In this document: positions 1 through 8,530 of the stretch, one piece after another
Numbering within the stretch: position 1 is the stretch's first letter
Layout: the number at the start of each line of letters is the position of its first letter
Origin: Flavobacterium hercynium
GTDB taxonomy: Bacteria > Bacteroidota > Bacteroidia > Flavobacteriales > Flavobacteriaceae
Direction of reading: 5' to 3'
Assembly: GCF_002217285.1 (NCBI RefSeq)
Contig: NZ_MUGW01000016.1
Span: 79,437-143,436, forward strand
Length of the DNA stretch: 64,000 nt
Made by a program: the position numbers and the translations under genes
The notes under the pieces: generated by a model
The model's input: only the letters and a program-made list of their open reading frames with translations
What the model was told of the DNA's origin: nothing
Database searches by the model: none

Positions 1-1
1 T

Positions 2-532
2 GAAAAACCGGCTTACATTAAAGGTTTAATTGATGATGCTACAGGAAAAGGAGCAAAAATTCTGAATGAAAAAGGTGGTAAGCAAACGGAAAATTATATT
101 TTTCCGGCAGTTTTGTTTCCGGTAAATAAAGAAATGAGAGTGTATCATGAAGAACAATTTGGTCCTGTTGTTCCGGTATTATCTTTTAGAGATATTAGAG
201 AACCATTAAAAGATATGGCCGAATCAAATTATGGACAACAAGTTAGTTTGTTCGGAAAAGATATTAGAACGCTGGCACCGCTTATTGATTCGCTGGTAAA
301 TTTGGTTTGCAGAGTAAACTTAAACAGCTCATGTCAAAGAGGTCCGGATGCTTTTCCGTTTACAGGCCGTAAAGATTCTGCAGTAGGAACATTGAGTATT
401 CCGGATGCATTGCGTTCATTCTCTATCCGTACTTTTGTGGCTTCAAAAGACAATGCGTACAACAATGAAATTTTACAGGAATTGCTAAATAGCAGAGAGT
501 CGAATTTCATTAATACTGATTATATCATGTAA
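2..532 (+). CDS. gapN: NADP-dependent glyceraldehyde-3-phosphate dehydrogenase-like aldehyde dehydrogenase, C-terminal part
   Basis: The reading frame is open from base 2 to the TAA at 530-532; the N-terminal two thirds lie outside the window. What remains is the C-terminal part of an aldehyde dehydrogenase: the EQFGPVVPV motif, then a segment reading [20 protein letters not shown], which closely resembles the end of non-phosphorylating GAPDH (GapN). GapN oxidises glyceraldehyde-3-phosphate to 3-phosphoglycerate and makes NADPH in the cytoplasm. The catalytic cysteine and the cofactor-binding region are not visible, so the substrate call rests on this C-terminal signature alone; another aldehyde dehydrogenase subfamily is possible. 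A hairpin terminator follows directly. Confidence 0.75.
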   Translation, partial: EKPAYIKGLIDDATGKGAKILNEKGGKQTENYIFPAVLFPVNKEMRVYHEEQFGPVVPVLSFRDIREPLKDMAESNYGQQVSLFGKDIRTLAPLIDSLVNLVCRVNLNSSCQRGPDAFPFTGRKDSAVGTLSIPDALRSFSIRTFVASKDNAYNNEILQELLNSRESNFINTDYIM

Positions 533-553
533 TACTGAAGTTATATAATGTTT

Positions 554-592
554 AAAACCGTCTTTTTTCTTAGAAACAAGACGGTTTTTTTT
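554..592 (+). terminator. Rho-independent terminator after the gapN-like gene
   Basis: An 11-bp inverted repeat (AAAACCGTCTT at 554-564 and AAGACGGTTTT at 578-588) is followed by a run of T. It lies 22 bases after the stop codon. Confidence 0.85.
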
Positions 593-645
593 ATTTTAAT
601 GAACACAGTATATAATTAGAATAGCTGTGTTTTAAATCTCATTCT

Positions 646-653
646 TATATTTG
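646..653 (+). promoter_or_regulatory. Bacteroidota -7 box upstream of the M1 peptidase
   Basis: TATATTTG matches the Bacteroidota -7 consensus TAnnTTTG, 81 bases before the ATG at 735. No clear -33 TTTG is present at the usual distance, so this is a moderate call. Confidence 0.5.
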
Positions 654-734
654 TGAAGGAATGTAACTTTATGCAACAAAAATGCACTAATACTATATTC
701 TGATAATAAATACCAAAAAACAACACAACCACTT

Positions 735-2606
735 ATGAAAAAAACATCATTTCTGGCAGTATTTGCTGCCCTTTTATTTTTGGCAGAAAATAGTGCAGCG
801 CAAGAACTTTATATGCCAAGAAATATTAAAGAAGCGTATGCCAACGGTACACGTTCTATGGACGGTAAACCAGGCAAAAAATACTGGCAAAATCATGGTA
901 AATATACAATAGCACTTACGGTTGATGCTAAAACAAAAATAGTTACCGGAACTGAAACGATTGTGTATGAAAATAATAGTAATGATACATTAAAGAATTT
1001 ACCGATTCGTTTTGTGAATAATTTTCATAAACCAACCGCACCACGGGGAGGTCAGGTTAGTCCTGATTTTTTGACCGAAGGTTTGACGATTACTACCTTG
1101 AAAATTGGGGGTGAAGTTTATAAAGAAGATGGGAGAGAATGGGGAACAGTTGGAAATGTAAAACTAAACAAAGTAATACTGCCACATTCTAAAGTTACAA
1201 TCAACATCGATTGGAATTATCCTTTGTCTAAACAAAGCGGAAGAGAAGGTCAGATTGATGAATCTACTTTTTTTGTTGCTTACAGTTATCCACGTGTTTC
1301 TGTTTTTGATGATTACAATAAATGGGACAGATTACCGCATACCGATCGTCAGGAATTCTATAATGATTTTAATGATTACAACTTTTCTGTAAAAGCACCT
1401 AAAAATTACGTGGTTTACGGAACAGGAGATTTACTAAATCCTGATGAGGTTTTACAGCCTGAATTTTCGGCACGTTTGAAAAAATCGTATACGACAGATG
1501 AGATCATGCATATCGCCAACGAACAGGAAATGAAAAGCGGTGTGGTTACCAAGCAAAATGATTGGAATGTCTGGAAGTTTGAAGCTAAAAACATTTCTGA
1601 TGTTTGTTTTGGTTTAAGCGATCACTATTTATGGGATGCCAGCAGTGTAATTGTCGATAAGAAAACAAATCGTCGTGCGAGTGTGCAGGCGGCGTATGAT
1701 ATAAAGGGTACTGATTTTGTGAATTCTATTAAAAACAATCAATATGCGCTTGCATGGTTTTCTGAAAACTGGCCGGGAGTACCTTACCCGTTTTCTAAAA
1801 TGACGGCTTTTCAGGGCTTTGCAGATATGGAATACCCGATGATGTGTAATGACTCTGAAATGGGTGATCCTTATTTTGCACAATTGGTACAGGATCATGA
1901 AGTAGCACATACTTATTTTCCTTTCTACATGGGAATCAACGAAACACGTTATGCTTTTATGGATGAAGGCTGGGCAACAACTTTTGAATATTTAATTGGA
2001 ATTGCTGAACATGGTAAAGAAGCTGCGGATAAGTTCTATAAAGAATTTAGAGTAAAACACTATATAAATGATCCGTCAACAGAACAGGATCAGCCTATTA
2101 TTACGATGTCATCTCAACTTTCAGATGCGGGTTACAGCAATAACTCTTACGGTAAATCATCTCTTTCTTATATTGCTTTAAAAGATTTATTGGGTGATGT
2201 ATTGTTCAAAAAATCACTTCACGCTTATATGGACAATTGGAATGGTAAACATCCGATTCCGTGGGATTATTTTAACTCGTTTAATACTGCTTCAGGAAAA
2301 AATCTGAATTGGTTTTTTAATAACTGGTTCTTTACCAACAACTATATTGATATTGCGGTAAAAAATGTGTCTAAGAATACCGTAACAATAGATAATGTTG
2401 GTGGTTTTGCTATTCCATTTGATGTAATTATTGTTTATGCAGACGATTCTAAAGAAACAATACATCAAACCCCTGCAATATGGGAAGCAAATCAAAAACT
2501 TGCTACAATTGCAGTTAAAAGCAAAAAACAGATTAAACAAGTTACTATTGATGGAGGTATATATTTAGATCCAACTCCACAAAATAATAGCTGGACAGCT
2601 AAATAA
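735..2606 (+). CDS. Secreted M1 family zinc metallopeptidase
   Basis: A 623-residue protein with a cleavable signal peptide (about residues 1-22, ending in A-A-Q). It carries the gluzincin zinc site: HEVAH with H388, E389 and H392, and the third ligand E411 in DEGWATTFE, exactly the HExxH-x18-E spacing of M1 peptidases. An upstream ADMEYP segment corresponds to the family's GxMEN-type exopeptidase loop. The order is an N-terminal beta domain, the catalytic domain (about 290-520) and a C-terminal beta domain. It probably trims peptides in the periplasm or outside the cell; the exact substrate cannot be read. It appears monocistronic, with a -7 box upstream and a terminator downstream. Confidence 0.9.
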   Translation: MKKTSFLAVFAALLFLAENSAAQELYMPRNIKEAYANGTRSMDGKPGKKYWQNHGKYTIALTVDAKTKIVTGTETIVYENNSNDTLKNLPIRFVNNFHKPTAPRGGQVSPDFLTEGLTITTLKIGGEVYKEDGREWGTVGNVKLNKVILPHSKVTINIDWNYPLSKQSGREGQIDESTFFVAYSYPRVSVFDDYNKWDRLPHTDRQEFYNDFNDYNFSVKAPKNYVVYGTGDLLNPDEVLQPEFSARLKKSYTTDEIMHIANEQEMKSGVVTKQNDWNVWKFEAKNISDVCFGLSDHYLWDASSVIVDKKTNRRASVQAAYDIKGTDFVNSIKNNQYALAWFSENWPGVPYPFSKMTAFQGFADMEYPMMCNDSEMGDPYFAQLVQDHEVAHTYFPFYMGINETRYAFMDEGWATTFEYLIGIAEHGKEAADKFYKEFRVKHYINDPSTEQDQPIITMSSQLSDAGYSNNSYGKSSLSYIALKDLLGDVLFKKSLHAYMDNWNGKHPIPWDYFNSFNTASGKNLNWFFNNWFFTNNYIDIAVKNVSKNTVTIDNVGGFAIPFDVIIVYADDSKETIHQTPAIWEANQKLATIAVKSKKQIKQVTIDGGIYLDPTPQNNSWTAK

Positions 2607-2612
2607 ATAAGT

Positions 2613-2658
2613 AATACAACCGTGTTTTTGAAATATAAAATACGGTTGTATTGTTTTA
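2613..2658 (+). terminator. Terminator after the M1 peptidase
   Basis: An 11-bp inverted repeat (AATACAACCGT at 2613-2623, ACGGTTGTATT at 2642-2652) is followed by TGTTTT. It sits just after the stop at 2606. Confidence 0.75.
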
Positions 2659-2684
2659 TCACTTAACTAACTTACCACATTCAT

Positions 2685-3935
2685 ATGACTAATATTATCA
2701 GAAAAAAAATCTTGTTTTTTTGTGCTGTTTTCCTGTTTACAACTTTTGCATTTGCCCAAAATAATAACAAGATAGAGATAGGAACAATTGACAGTATTTC
2801 TTCTAAAGTTTTAAACGAACAAAGAAAAATTTGGGTGCGTTTGCCAAGAAGTGCCCGTTTTAAGGGATACTCAAAACAAAATTATCCTGTTGTTTACGTG
2901 TTAGATGGTGATGCTCATTTTCTTTCGGTTGTGGGAATGATCGAGGAATTGAGCGAAATAAATGGCAACACGCTTTGTCCTGAGATGATTGTAGTAGGGA
3001 TTCCGAACACAAACAGAAGCCGTGATCTTACTCCAACACATTCAAAAGTTGATCCTCCGTTTGTAAACAAAAATATTAGCGAGGTTTCAGGAGGTGGTGA
3101 AAAGTTTACTGAATTTCTTGAAAAGGAATTGATTCCGTATATCAATGCCACTTATCCGACAACATCGTACAAAACACTTATTGGACATTCTTTTGGCGGA
3201 TTGACTGTAATGAACATCATAACCAATCATACTGCTTTGTTTAATTCGTATGTAGCGATTGATCCAAGTATGTGGTGGAATCGCCAGCAATTTTTGAAAG
3301 AAACGACGCAAAAACTTTCTACTAAAAACTTGTCAAATGTTTCTTTGTTTTTAGGAGTTGCGAATACTATCGAACCAACGATGGATGTTGCTACAGCACG
3401 AAAGGATACTACGATGGTAACGAGACATTTTAGAGCAGCACTTGATCTAAATGATTTTTTAGCTCAGAACAAAAAAAGTAATTTGCAATATGAATATAAA
3501 TATTACAAAGATGACAGTCATGGTTCAGTACCCTTAATTGCTACTTATGATGCTATTCGTTTTATTTTTGGTTTTAATGAACTAAAGCTTTCTGTTGCTG
3601 AACGAATTAATTTTAATAAAACCGTTTTTACTAAAATTGAAAAACATTACGAAAATATTTCAAAGCATTTAGGTTACAAAGTAAATGTGCCGGAACAAGT
3701 TGTTAATGCTTACGGTTATCAGGCGCTGTCTAATAAAGAAAAGGATCTGGCGCTTTACTTATTCAAGTTAAATACGATAAATTATCCGGGAAGCCCAAAT
3801 GTGTATGATTCTTTGGGTGACTATTATGAAGGAAATGGAGATGCAAAAAATGCAATTGCCAATTATAAAAAAGTACTGAGTTTAGACAGCAGCTTTCCCG
3901 AAACAAAAGCGAAATTAGATAAGCTGCTTAAGTAA
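2685..3935 (+). CDS. Secreted esterase (putative esterase D/Fes-like alpha/beta hydrolase) with C-terminal TPR
   Basis: A 416-residue protein with a signal peptide (about 1-24, ending F-A-Q). The alpha/beta hydrolase part (about 30-300) has a typical N-terminal esterase strand (YVLDGDAHF), the nucleophile elbow GHSFGG with Ser169, and a likely catalytic His279 in DDSHGS. This pattern is that of the enterochelin-esterase-like family. After about residue 340 there is a tetratricopeptide-like segment (SPNVYDSLGDYYEGNGD and following), an arrangement common in Bacteroidota members. It probably hydrolyses an ester in the periplasm; the substrate is unknown, and no siderophore gene lies nearby. It stands alone between terminators. 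Confidence 0.85.
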   Translation: MTNIIRKKILFFCAVFLFTTFAFAQNNNKIEIGTIDSISSKVLNEQRKIWVRLPRSARFKGYSKQNYPVVYVLDGDAHFLSVVGMIEELSEINGNTLCPEMIVVGIPNTNRSRDLTPTHSKVDPPFVNKNISEVSGGGEKFTEFLEKELIPYINATYPTTSYKTLIGHSFGGLTVMNIITNHTALFNSYVAIDPSMWWNRQQFLKETTQKLSTKNLSNVSLFLGVANTIEPTMDVATARKDTTMVTRHFRAALDLNDFLAQNKKSNLQYEYKYYKDDSHGSVPLIATYDAIRFIFGFNELKLSVAERINFNKTVFTKIEKHYENISKHLGYKVNVPEQVVNAYGYQALSNKEKDLALYLFKLNTINYPGSPNVYDSLGDYYEGNGDAKNAIANYKKVLSLDSSFPETKAKLDKLLK

Positions 3936-4034
3936 TTTTTTCAAGTACATAAAAATTCATTTTAGATTCCGTTTTTTGAAACAAAAAAATGGGAGTTAAT
4001 TTAATTTTCAAAAAAAATATTTTACAGAATTTAG

Positions 4035-4066
4035 AAAGGGAACCTGATTTAGGTTCCCTTTTTTTC
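4035..4066 (+). terminator. Strong hairpin terminator
   Basis: A perfect 11-bp stem (AAAGGGAACCT at 4035-4045, AGGTTCCCTTT at 4051-4061) with a 5-base loop and a following T run, about 100 bases after the esterase stop. The rest of the 3936-4271 gap holds only AT-rich sequence and the conserved leader of the next operon. Confidence 0.85.
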
Positions 4067-4170
4067 GTCTTAAAGTAAACTGCACGAAAAAATGCAGCTT
4101 AAAATTTGTAACCAAAATAAGTCAATATCAGCTGTATTTACTGGCTTTTTTCAAACGATTACTAAATTAT

Positions 4171-4206
4171 TAAAAATGTCTTATTGTGGTATAATTTAAA
4201 TGTAAT
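4171..4206 (+). promoter_or_regulatory. Conserved upstream element of the C1q-like gene array, copy A
   Basis: This segment contains GTCTTATTGTGGTATAATTT and is nearly repeated at 7634-7671, upstream of the fifth paralogue (GTCTTATATTGGTATGATTT). Each copy ends about 65 bases before its start codon. It probably holds the promoter or an operator shared by the two transcription units. It does not fit TAnnTTTG well, so the sigma factor is unclear. Confidence 0.5.
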
Positions 4207-4271
4207 AAGACTGGTCTTTTCCTTTTTTTAGAGTAGAACTACAATTATCAAACTTATTTAAACTATAAAAA

Positions 4272-5018
4272 ATGAAAAAAATTGACAAAATTATGTACGG
4301 AATACTATTGTATTCTTCATTTCTACATGCTCAATTGGGCATTGGTACAGCAACCCCTCAGGAAATGCTTCACGTTAATGGTACTTTACAAGTTACGAAC
4401 GGCATTTATATTGGAGGAAATGCAAATTCAAAAGGATCTCCTGGTAGTGCAGGTCAGGTACTCCGTTCAAATGGGCCCGGTGAAGCACCTGCATGGCAAG
4501 AGTTGCCTGTAGTTCCGGAGTCTACAGGAACTGTTATTGTTGCAGGCGGAAAGTTTATCGTTGCACAGGAAATTATAGTACAAATGTCAGCAGATTTTAG
4601 TGGACCCGCTCTGTCTGGATCTTCAACTCCATTATTGATAGGTAATTTAAATAACAAAGTTATCGATAATAGTAATACTTATAATGGTAATGATAAGACG
4701 AATTCGTTTCGGGTACTGACAGACGGGATTTATCAAATAGATATGAATTTGCAATTAGCTACTGCTAGCGGTACCGTACCAGCTATAGGGTTATGGAATG
4801 ATACTTTAAGAACTTGGGTTGCACGCGTTAACGATTATTTTTATGCCCCTTTTGATAAATTTCAAACTACTACTTTAATGACTTCTGTAGAATTGTCACC
4901 GGCGTATGTGTATTCCTTTAGGATTGGTAATAAGGCACCTTTTACAATAAAGCAGTTAAGCGGTGGTGAGACAGGTAAAGGTCCTGTAACACAGGTTTCT
5001 GTAAAACGATTACGATAA
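4272..5018 (+). CDS. Secreted C1q/TNF-like protein of unknown function, array member 1
   Basis: 248 residues with a signal peptide ending SSFLHAQ. The mature N-terminus has the Bacteroidota surface-protein head GIGTATPQEMLHVNGTLQV, a glycine-rich stretch (KGSPGSAGQVLRSNGP), then a C-terminal half (about 85-248) rich in beta strands. That half carries landmarks shared by all five paralogues: VAQE(I/V)xVQM, GNLN, DGIYQIxMN, GLW, WVARVNDYF, and a KRLR or KRVK end. The C-terminal half looks like a C1q/TNF-like jelly roll, judged from pattern only. No T9SS C-terminal signal is seen, so export beyond the periplasm is not certain. It heads a four-gene run. The function is unknown; carbohydrate binding or surface adhesion is a guess. 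Confidence 0.7.
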   Translation: MKKIDKIMYGILLYSSFLHAQLGIGTATPQEMLHVNGTLQVTNGIYIGGNANSKGSPGSAGQVLRSNGPGEAPAWQELPVVPESTGTVIVAGGKFIVAQEIIVQMSADFSGPALSGSSTPLLIGNLNNKVIDNSNTYNGNDKTNSFRVLTDGIYQIDMNLQLATASGTVPAIGLWNDTLRTWVARVNDYFYAPFDKFQTTTLMTSVELSPAYVYSFRIGNKAPFTIKQLSGGETGKGPVTQVSVKRLR

Positions 5019-5059
5019 CTTTTAAAACTGCGTTATCAAACGTAATAAAGATCATAAAA

Positions 5060-5794
5060 ATGAAAAAAGCAATATTTGGAATACTACTTTGTTCTTCTGT
5101 ACTACATGCTCAATTGGGTGTGGGTACACCAACGCCTCAGGAAACACTTCATATTAACGGCACATTGCAGGTTACAGATGGTATTTATGTGGGAGGAAAT
5201 GCTACTACAAAAGGATCATCCGGTGAATGGGGGCAGGTGCTTCAATCAAATGGGCCCAATAAGGCACCTTCATGGGGTGAGTTAGCAAAAGTTCCTGAAA
5301 CAGAAGGAACAGTTATAATTGTTAACGGAGCTTTTACAGTTGCACAGGAAATAACAGTACAAATGAGTGCAGATTTTACTAATGGTTCTACAACAGGAGG
5401 ACCGCCTGCTATCATTGGTAATCTTACCAATGTAATTATAGATAATACCAGTAGTTATAGAGGAACAAGAACAAATAATTCATTTAAAGTTGAGGCAGAT
5501 GCACTTTATCAAATTAAGATGAATATACAAATAGCGACTGATAGAGGAGCAAGTCCTGTAATTGGAGTTTGGGACAATACGCTCGAAAAGTGGGTTGCAC
5601 GTGTAAACGACTATTTCGATTTGCCTTTTGAAGAATTTCAAACATATACCTTAATTGCCGCAATTCCCTTGCTGACTACACACATTTATTCTTTTAGAGC
5701 TGCTAATACTTCCTCATTTATGATAAGACATTTAAGCAGAGGTGAGACAGGAGCGGGGCCTGTTTCACAAGTTTCTGTAAAAAGATTAAGGTGA
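5060..5794 (+). CDS. Secreted C1q/TNF-like protein of unknown function, array member 2
   Basis: 244 residues, the closest overall relative of member 1 and 41 bases downstream of it. It has a signal peptide (MKKAIFGILLCSSVLHAQ), the head LGVGTPTPQETLHINGTLQV, a short Gly/Ser linker ending in APSWGEL, then the shared beta-rich half with VNDYF and TYTLI motifs and the KRLR end. The most variable stretch between paralogues is about residues 105-130 (here NGSTTGGPPAI), suggesting an exposed loop. A four-unit 13-bp direct repeat follows its stop codon. Confidence 0.7.
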   Translation: MKKAIFGILLCSSVLHAQLGVGTPTPQETLHINGTLQVTDGIYVGGNATTKGSSGEWGQVLQSNGPNKAPSWGELAKVPETEGTVIIVNGAFTVAQEITVQMSADFTNGSTTGGPPAIIGNLTNVIIDNTSSYRGTRTNNSFKVEADALYQIKMNIQIATDRGASPVIGVWDNTLEKWVARVNDYFDLPFEEFQTYTLIAAIPLLTTHIYSFRAANTSSFMIRHLSRGETGAGPVSQVSVKRLR

Positions 5795-5844
5795 AAAATC
5801 AAGGCAAAAAATCAAGGCAAAAAATCAAGGCAAAAAATCAAGGT
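5794..5844 (+). repeat. Four tandem copies of a 13-bp unit
   Basis: The unit AAAAAATCAAGGC repeats four times, starting within the stop codon of array member 2 (first unit one A short, last unit ending in T-C). It is confined to the 93-base gap between members 2 and 3 and looks like recent slippage. Confidence 0.9.
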
Positions 5845-5887
5845 CAAATTTTATTAAATAATTACTTAATTATATAAACACTAAAAA

Positions 5888-6619
5888 ATGAAAAAAAAAG
5901 TACTCGGATTATTACTCTATTCTTCGTTATTGCAAGCGCAATTAGGTGTTGGTACTCCAACGCCTCAGGAAACTTTTCATGTTAATGGCTCATTACAAGT
6001 TACAAATGGTATTTTCTTTGGAGGAGATGCTTATACAAAGGGTTCTTCAGGTCTTCCGGGGCAGGTTCTTAAATCGAATGGACCTGATAAAGCGCCTTCA
6101 TGGGGAGAATTAGCAGGAGTTCCTAAAGCGACCGGAACAGTAATTGCCGTTGATGGAACTTTTATAGTAGCACAGGAAATAACAGTGCAAATGACTTCGG
6201 ATTTTAGAAGTGGGAAAACGACTGATGCGATACCTATTGGAAACTTGAATAATGAAATTATAGACAATGAAGATAGTTATATCGGAAATGGATCAAACAA
6301 TTCTTTTCAGATTTTTTCAGATGGGATTTATCAGGTTACGATGAATATGCAACTGCAGAGTACAAATGGAACTAATCCTGTGGTTGGAATTTGGGATGAT
6401 AAAAATAACACTTGGCTCGCCTGTGTCAATGATGTTTTTGTCGCACGTACAGATGAGTTACAAACATTTACCTTAATTACTTCGATAAAAATGTTAAAAA
6501 ATAATACTTATTCATTTAGAGTAAGTAATGGTAGTGCGGGTTTCACTATAAAACATTTGAGTAGTGGCGGGACAGGAAGTGGTCCTGTAACTCAGATTTG
6601 TTTAAAACGATTAAGATAA
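5888..6619 (+). CDS. Secreted C1q/TNF-like protein of unknown function, array member 3
   Basis: 243 residues with a signal peptide (MKKKVLGLLLYSSLLQAQ), the head LGVGTPTPQETFHVNGSLQV, the linker KGSSGLPGQVLKSNGP and the conserved beta-rich half. It departs from its relatives at the VND motif (ACVNDVFVARTDE instead of ARVNDYF) and ends with QICLKRLR, so it has two cysteines where the other members mostly have none. Only 25 bases separate it from member 4, consistent with one operon. Confidence 0.7.
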   Translation: MKKKVLGLLLYSSLLQAQLGVGTPTPQETFHVNGSLQVTNGIFFGGDAYTKGSSGLPGQVLKSNGPDKAPSWGELAGVPKATGTVIAVDGTFIVAQEITVQMTSDFRSGKTTDAIPIGNLNNEIIDNEDSYIGNGSNNSFQIFSDGIYQVTMNMQLQSTNGTNPVVGIWDDKNNTWLACVNDVFVARTDELQTFTLITSIKMLKNNTYSFRVSNGSAGFTIKHLSSGGTGSGPVTQICLKRLR

Positions 6620-6644
6620 ATTACTAAATACAACAAATACTAAA

Positions 6645-7382
6645 ATGAAAAATATATTATTCTTGTTGTCATTGTATTCTTCTTTGTTACATGCTCAACA
6701 GGGCGTCGGTACACCAGTACCTCAGGAAACCTTTCATGTAAATGGTACAATGCAAATTACAAACAGTATGAAAGTGGGAGGAAATGCCTATACAAAAGGC
6801 TCGCCTGGTCTTCCTGATCAGATACTTAAATCAAATGGACCAAATGAAGCAGCTTCGTGGGAACCTGTAGCTGGCGAAGTTCCTAAAGCAACAGGAACTG
6901 TTATTGTTGTTGACGGAGAATATATAGTTGCACAGGAAATAACAGTGCAGATGTCAGCAGATTTTAGTGGAAAAGCTGGAGATTACACGTTTACAGAACC
7001 AATATGTAATCTAACTGATGAAATTGTGGATAATGAAAATGCCTACATAGGAACTAATGCAACCAATTCGTTTAAAGTTTCAGCAAATGGTATTTATCAG
7101 ATTAATATGAATGTACAATTGGCTACTAATTTTGGAGGCAGTCCTGTGGTTGGAATCTGGAACAATACCAAAGGAAAGTGGATTGCCAGGGTAAACGATT
7201 ATTTCGCTGCGCCAACAAATAAATTGCAAACCTATACTTTAATTACTGCTATACCAATGTCAGCTTCAGATACCTTTTCTTTTCGAGTTGCAAATTTATC
7301 TGATTACATTGTGAAAAAGTCAAGTGAGGATAAAACAGGTTCAGGATCCATAACCCAGATTTCTTTAAAACGATTACGTTAA
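6645..7382 (+). CDS. Secreted C1q/TNF-like protein of unknown function, array member 4
   Basis: 245 residues. The signal peptide ends LLHAQ, the head reads QGVGTPVPQETFHVNGTMQI, and the shared C-terminal half ends QISLKRLR. The variable segment (SGKAGDYTFTEPI) is the longest of the set. It is the last gene of the first transcription unit: a weak hairpin lies just downstream, followed by a 345-base gap with a fresh copy of the upstream element. Confidence 0.7.
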   Translation: MKNILFLLSLYSSLLHAQQGVGTPVPQETFHVNGTMQITNSMKVGGNAYTKGSPGLPDQILKSNGPNEAASWEPVAGEVPKATGTVIVVDGEYIVAQEITVQMSADFSGKAGDYTFTEPICNLTDEIVDNENAYIGTNATNSFKVSANGIYQINMNVQLATNFGGSPVVGIWNNTKGKWIARVNDYFAAPTNKLQTYTLITAIPMSASDTFSFRVANLSDYIVKKSSEDKTGSGSITQISLKRLR

Positions 7383-7405
7383 GTTTATCGTTGGATAGTA
7401 ATGTA

Positions 7406-7439
7406 AGGCAGGGGATTTGAATGTTTTAATTCCTCGCCT
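7406..7439 (+). terminator. Weak hairpin after array member 4
   Basis: An imperfect stem (AGGCAGGGGATT pairing with AATTCCTCGCCT) lies 24 bases after the stop, without a strong T tract. It may end the four-gene transcript. The remainder of the 7383-7727 gap is AT-rich leader sequence. Confidence 0.45.
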
Positions 7440-7633
7440 GATGTTTTATTAAGTGTTTAAAAAAAAGTAGTTTGTTACATCGTTAAATCAGATTTAGCAG
7501 TTTTGTTTTTTCGCCTTTTTTCTAAATTTGACGTTAATTAAGTTTTAGCTGATTTTTTTTGAAATTGATAAAAGCTATTTTTTTTACTTGTAAAGGCTTG
7601 TTGTTATTGGTTTTTTAGTAGAAATTCTATCAT

Positions 7634-7671
7634 TTAAAAAAGGTCTTATATTGGTATGATTTAAAAGTAAT
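7634..7671 (+). promoter_or_regulatory. Conserved upstream element of the C1q-like gene array, copy B
   Basis: This is a near repeat of the segment at 4171-4206, ending 56 bases before the ATG of array member 5. It shows that the fifth gene has its own leader, duplicated together with the gene. Confidence 0.5.
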
Positions 7672-7727
7672 TATTTTAATTGTTTTCTTTTTTTTATGAA
7701 AGCAATAAACGCATAATAATTACAGAT

Positions 7728-8462
7728 ATGAGTAAAAAATTACTAGGATTACTATTGTATTCAGCATTACTACAAGCTCAAATGAGCACTGCTCCTCAAA
7801 GATCGGTTAAAGATCTTACTGAAAATAATTCACTTAAAAGAGAAAAAGTTTCTTATGTTACTGAAAAAACAAATAAAAAAAATGATGTTTTTTTTAATGA
7901 GGGTACCGTTCATGAAGTCTTGTGTGACACAGTATCTTTATCTAAGAAAACGAAGGAATCAATTCCTAAAGAAAATAAATCTGTTATATACATAAACGGA
8001 CAATATGTAGTAGCTCAGGAAGTTACTGTGCAAATGACATCCGATTTTATGAGTTCTGCTACGACGGGATTCGCTGTGCCTATCGGAAATTTAAATAAAG
8101 AAATTGTAGATAATGAAAGCAGTTATGCAGGAACAGATTCAGCTAATTCATTTAAAGTTTTAGAAGATGGATTGTATCAAATCAATATGACTTTACAATT
8201 AAGTACCACTTATGGAGCTACACCTACAATCGGAATTTGGGATAACAATGCTATGCAATGGGTCGCAAGTGTAAAAGAGCAATGTACTACACCTAAAAAT
8301 AAATTGCAGACTTATACTTTAACAGCCTCCAAACCTATGCGGGCAAATCATACTTATTCGTTCAGAGCCTGTAATAAATTCGATTTTACGATAAAGAACG
8401 GAAACAATAATGATTTAAATTCTGATAATGTATCACAGGTTTCTGTAAAACGAGTTAAATAG
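7728..8462 (+). CDS. Secreted C1q/TNF-like protein with a replaced N-terminal half, array member 5
   Basis: The chosen start is the ATG at 7728, which gives the signal peptide MSKKLLGLLLYSALLQAQ in line with the paralogues; an in-frame TTG at 7680 would add 16 unlikely residues before it. The protein has 244 residues like its relatives. The GxGTPTPQE head and Gly-rich linker (about 60 residues) are gone, replaced by a charged, Lys/Glu/Ser-rich stretch (about 19-85) with one cysteine. The C-terminal half keeps VAQEVTVQM, GNLNKEIVDN, GLYQINM, GIWDN and a VKRVK end. Two further cysteines appear in the second half. The function is unknown. Confidence 0.7.
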   Translation: MSKKLLGLLLYSALLQAQMSTAPQRSVKDLTENNSLKREKVSYVTEKTNKKNDVFFNEGTVHEVLCDTVSLSKKTKESIPKENKSVIYINGQYVVAQEVTVQMTSDFMSSATTGFAVPIGNLNKEIVDNESSYAGTDSANSFKVLEDGLYQINMTLQLSTTYGATPTIGIWDNNAMQWVASVKEQCTTPKNKLQTYTLTASKPMRANHTYSFRACNKFDFTIKNGNNNDLNSDNVSQVSVKRVK

Positions 8463-8488
8463 TTGTAATGCCAATTATAAAAAGCAAA

Positions 8489-8524
8489 AAAAGAGAATTT
8501 AATACTATTTAAATTCTCTTTTTT
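8489..8524. terminator. Bidirectional terminator
   Basis: A 14-bp inverted repeat (AAAAGAGAATTTAA at 8489-8502, TTAAATTCTCTTTT at 8509-8522) lies between two convergent genes, with A and T runs on either side. Confidence 0.85.
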
Positions 8525-8530
8525 GTGTTT

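Noticed and set aside
7680..7727. Longer N-terminus for array member 5 from a TTG codon
   Set aside because: The extra 16 residues precede a perfect signal peptide and lie in the leader conserved with array member 1.
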